Below are positions 62,193 through 64,000 of a stretch of 64,000 bases of DNA, piece by piece. The translations under genes were made by a program, and so were the position numbers. Where the stretch lies: the NCBI GenBank assembly GCA_016793325.1, contig JAEUKI010000071.1:1-64000 (forward strand). The letters are read 5' to 3'. Within the stretch, counting starts at the first letter, position 1. Each line of letters begins with the position of its first letter. Below the pieces are notes generated by a model, which worked only from the letters and a program-made list of their open reading frames with translations, searched no databases and was not told where the DNA came from. Source of the stretch: Myxococcales bacterium (GTDB lineage Bacteria > Myxococcota_A > Polyangia > Polyangiales > Ga0077539).

Positions 62193-62774
62193 ATGAAGAA
62201 GGTTCTCTCGTCGGTGTTGGTTTCTCTCGTCACTTTCACGGTCGCAGCGAGCGCGCAGGCGCAAAGCGCGGCGCCGAACGCACAGCAAACAGGGGCGCAG
62301 CAGGCGTGGCGCCCAGCGGTCGCGCAGGATGGAATGCGGCTTCGAGCGGGCGTCGATCTCGGCGCGGGACTCGGGATCGTGAACTCGTTTTCGCCGTACC
62401 GGATGGCGATGACGCAGGCGGTGGCGATCAATCTTCGTGTGGGAGTGCAGTTCAACAACACATGGGCGTTGATGGGGCAGTTCGGGTTCAACCCTGTGTT
62501 CGGCGCGGCAGTGCTGATGCCGACGTCCATCCTCGCTGAAGTCGGCAATCGCTACATCGGGTTCGCGTTCGGTCCGTCGCTCACGCCAGTGCTGATTCCG
62601 CAAGCGGAGATGCTCGTGAGGCCGGGCGCGACGCTGCGATTGACCGGCTATCTCGGCTCGACGGCGCCCGCGCGTCGCTTCTCGTTTACGTATGGCGCCG
62701 AGAGCACGACGGCGATTCTTCCGAATGGCGTGATCTCGACGGTGGTCGGGCTCGTCGGGTTCGAGATGCACTGA
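62193..62774 (+). CDS. Small outer-membrane beta-barrel-like protein
   Basis: 193 residues; ATG 62193 with GGAG upstream. Clear signal peptide (KKVLSSVLVSLVTFTVAASA, cleaved after AQA), a short Gln/Ala-rich start, then about eight amphipathic strands (MRLRAGVDLGAGLGIV, AVAINLRVGVQF, YIGFAFGPSLTPVL). The last residues are FEMH, not a canonical C-terminal Phe. Probably an OmpA/OmpX-sized barrel. Promoter region 61972-62192 contains nothing else recognised. Confidence 0.7.
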   Translation: MKKVLSSVLVSLVTFTVAASAQAQSAAPNAQQTGAQQAWRPAVAQDGMRLRAGVDLGAGLGIVNSFSPYRMAMTQAVAINLRVGVQFNNTWALMGQFGFNPVFGAAVLMPTSILAEVGNRYIGFAFGPSLTPVLIPQAEMLVRPGATLRLTGYLGSTAPARRFSFTYGAESTTAILPNGVISTVVGLVGFEMH

Positions 62775-62815
62775 GGCTACGAACGGGGCGCGCGAGGGGG
62801 ATATGCTCACACCCC

Positions 62816-63379
62816 ATGCGTGTCTCGCTTGCGTTGAAGAAGAGCTGGCGATTGTTCAATCATGGCCCCGTGGCGCTCGTGTCCGCGTCCGCGGAGGGTG
62901 TCGACAACGTGATGGCTGCGGCGTGGGTGACGCCGCTCGATTTCGATCCGCCCAAGCTCACGGTGGTGCTCGCGGCGGACACGTACACGCGCGCGCTCGC
63001 CGAGCGATCGGGCGAGCTCGTGTTGCAGGTTCCGACGGTGTCCATGCTGTCCGTGATCGAAGGGGTGGGCGCGTGCTCTGGGCGCGACGTGGACAAGTGG
63101 TCGAAGTTCTCGATCGAGCGCGAGCGTGAAGACGGCGTGGCGGCGCCGCTCGTGAAGGGGTGCGTCGGCTGGCTCGCGGCGAAGATCATCGCGGAGCCGC
63201 GGCTCGCGTCGGAGTACGACTTGTTCATTTGTCAGGGATTCGCCGCGTGGGCTGACGATCGTGTGTTCAGTGACGGGCGGCTTCGCGACGATGTTCCGCC
63301 GGAGCTTCGCGCGGTGCACCACGTCGCGGGCGGGACGTACGTCGTCGATGGGGCGATCGTCCACGCTTCGCGCGGCTGA
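62816..63379 (+). CDS. Flavin-reductase-like (FMN-binding split-barrel) protein
   Basis: 187 residues, ATG 62816. GPVALVSASAEGVDNVMAAA, then WVTPLDFDPPKLTVVLA and then SGELVLQVPTVSML follow the flavin reductase-like split-barrel pattern, in which FMN or another flavin is held non-covalently. Family members reduce flavin with NAD(P)H or act as oxidoreductases with unknown substrate. Starts 41 bp after the barrel gene. Confidence 0.8.
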   Translation: MRVSLALKKSWRLFNHGPVALVSASAEGVDNVMAAAWVTPLDFDPPKLTVVLAADTYTRALAERSGELVLQVPTVSMLSVIEGVGACSGRDVDKWSKFSIEREREDGVAAPLVKGCVGWLAAKIIAEPRLASEYDLFICQGFAAWADDRVFSDGRLRDDVPPELRAVHHVAGGTYVVDGAIVHASRG

Positions 63380-63435
63380 TCACTTCGCCCCGCCTTCACC
63401 CTTCGATGTGGACATGCGACGAGGCACACTCGGCG

Positions 63436-64000
63436 CATGTTGTTCTGCTTCGATCCTCAGTGGATGTTCGGCGCGGACGGCGTCGAGATGCTCGCGTATC
63501 GCACGCCCGACGAAGAGCCGACCTGGAGATTCGCTGCGCGATCGCCGATCGCCGGCGTCGCCCTCGCCAGCGGCAACGCCATCGCCGTGGCCGCTGACGG
63601 AACGGTCGGTTGGTTCGACGCTTCGAATGGACGCTTGAGGTCCAGCGCCAACGCGCGTCCGTCGCCGCTCGATCTCGCGGCGGACGCGTGGGGCGGCGTC
63701 GCCGTTGTGTACGCAGACGCGATCGCGCTCTTCGACTCGGCGGGCGCGCGATCGCTCGCGGCGCCTCCTGGAGCGGCGCTGACCACCGCGGCGTTTGCCG
63801 GTCAATCTCGCTTGATCGCCGCGGGGACGACGACCGGCCAAGTGCTCCTCTTCGACGCGGCGTCGGGGCAGTACGGAGGCGCCGTCTCTGTGTCGGACAA
63901 GCCCATCGCGTCGCTCACGGGCGTCGCGCACGGACGGTGGCTCGCGACCGCGGGCGACTCGGTCTACGACGTGACGCTCACGAGCGCGGCGCGCTTCACG
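63436..64000 (+). CDS. Beta-propeller (WD40/PQQ-like) protein, truncated by the window edge
   Basis: Open from ATG 63436 to the last base, 188 codons, no stop. Repeats of about 40 residues end in short turns of the type AVAADGTVGWFDASNGRL, VVYADAIALFDSAGARSLAA, IAAGTTTGQVLLFDAASGQY and WLATAGDSVYDV, as in WD40 or PQQ propellers. No signal peptide, so likely cytoplasmic. It continues past the right edge. Confidence 0.7.

Noticed and set aside
1-64000. CRISPR arrays, tRNA and rRNA genes
   Set aside because: No regularly spaced direct repeats of suitable length, no cloverleaf or CCA-type ends and no rRNA-like stretches were found by eye.

Overview
The window is GC-rich DNA from a member of the Myxococcota, most likely of the Polyangia or a Sandaracinus-like lineage; this is inferred from gene content, as there is no rRNA or other marker gene. 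The signs are: many lipoproteins whose lipobox is followed by an Asp/Ala/Ser-rich linker; two paralogues of the myxobacterial DUF2378/TIGR02265 family (6556-7155 and 61378-61971); an AgmX/PglI-type C-terminal domain; effector-associated (EAD) domains joined to trypsin-like proteases; and CHAT proteases. No tRNA, rRNA or CRISPR array was seen.

Layout. 1-12.0 kb holds cell-envelope lipoproteins, a membrane protein, a DUF2378 protein and a MORN/DUF1963-like giant, with a 211-bp nested palindrome at 3632-3842. 12.1-16.3 kb is a protease cluster: a helical-domain plus transmembrane protein, a secreted-type lipoprotein, a V8/trypsin-like protease and an EAD1-trypsin fusion. 16.7-28.4 kb is mostly household and envelope material: a TerB-acyl-CoA oxidase fusion, a lipoprotein with a nuclease-A-inhibitor-like domain facing a serpin-AgmX lipoprotein across a second palindrome, HxlR/DoxX, a HAD protein, and an ArsR plus tandem AHSA1 pair.

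28.5-56.9 kb is a dense biological-conflict island. It starts with a three-gene SNF2 helicase, PLD-like nuclease and unknown-protein operon and a deoxyribosyltransferase-like protein. Next is a tight operon of a bacterial gasdermin-like pore former, a calcineurin-like phosphoesterase and a CHAT protease (36005-40446). A visibly lower-GC operon follows (M8 metalloprotease, lipoprotein, large exported protein). Then seven genes run in a row on the plus strand: a LuxR-type regulator, FAD oxidase, second CHAT protease, ComEC-like metallo-beta-lactamase, an 82-residue protein resembling a subtilase propeptide, an intracellular subtilase whose C-terminus carries four KKxxDD repeats, and an ATP-grasp ligase of the graspetide (MvdD) type. 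Near-identical 57-bp repeats lie just downstream of both cluster ends (40472 and 55210), and an IS1182-type element (55249-56950) abuts the second.

57.0-64.0 kb returns to envelope functions: an ECF sigma-factor operon, the second DUF2378 paralogue, a small outer-membrane protein, a flavin-reductase-like protein and a truncated beta-propeller gene.

The two most interesting systems are the gasdermin/phosphoesterase/CHAT operon, which reads as an abortive-infection module with a protease-activated pore, and the subtilase/ATP-grasp pair. In the latter, a protease appears to carry its own lysine/aspartate repeat substrate for a co-translated ligase. Both are inferences from sequence and gene order.
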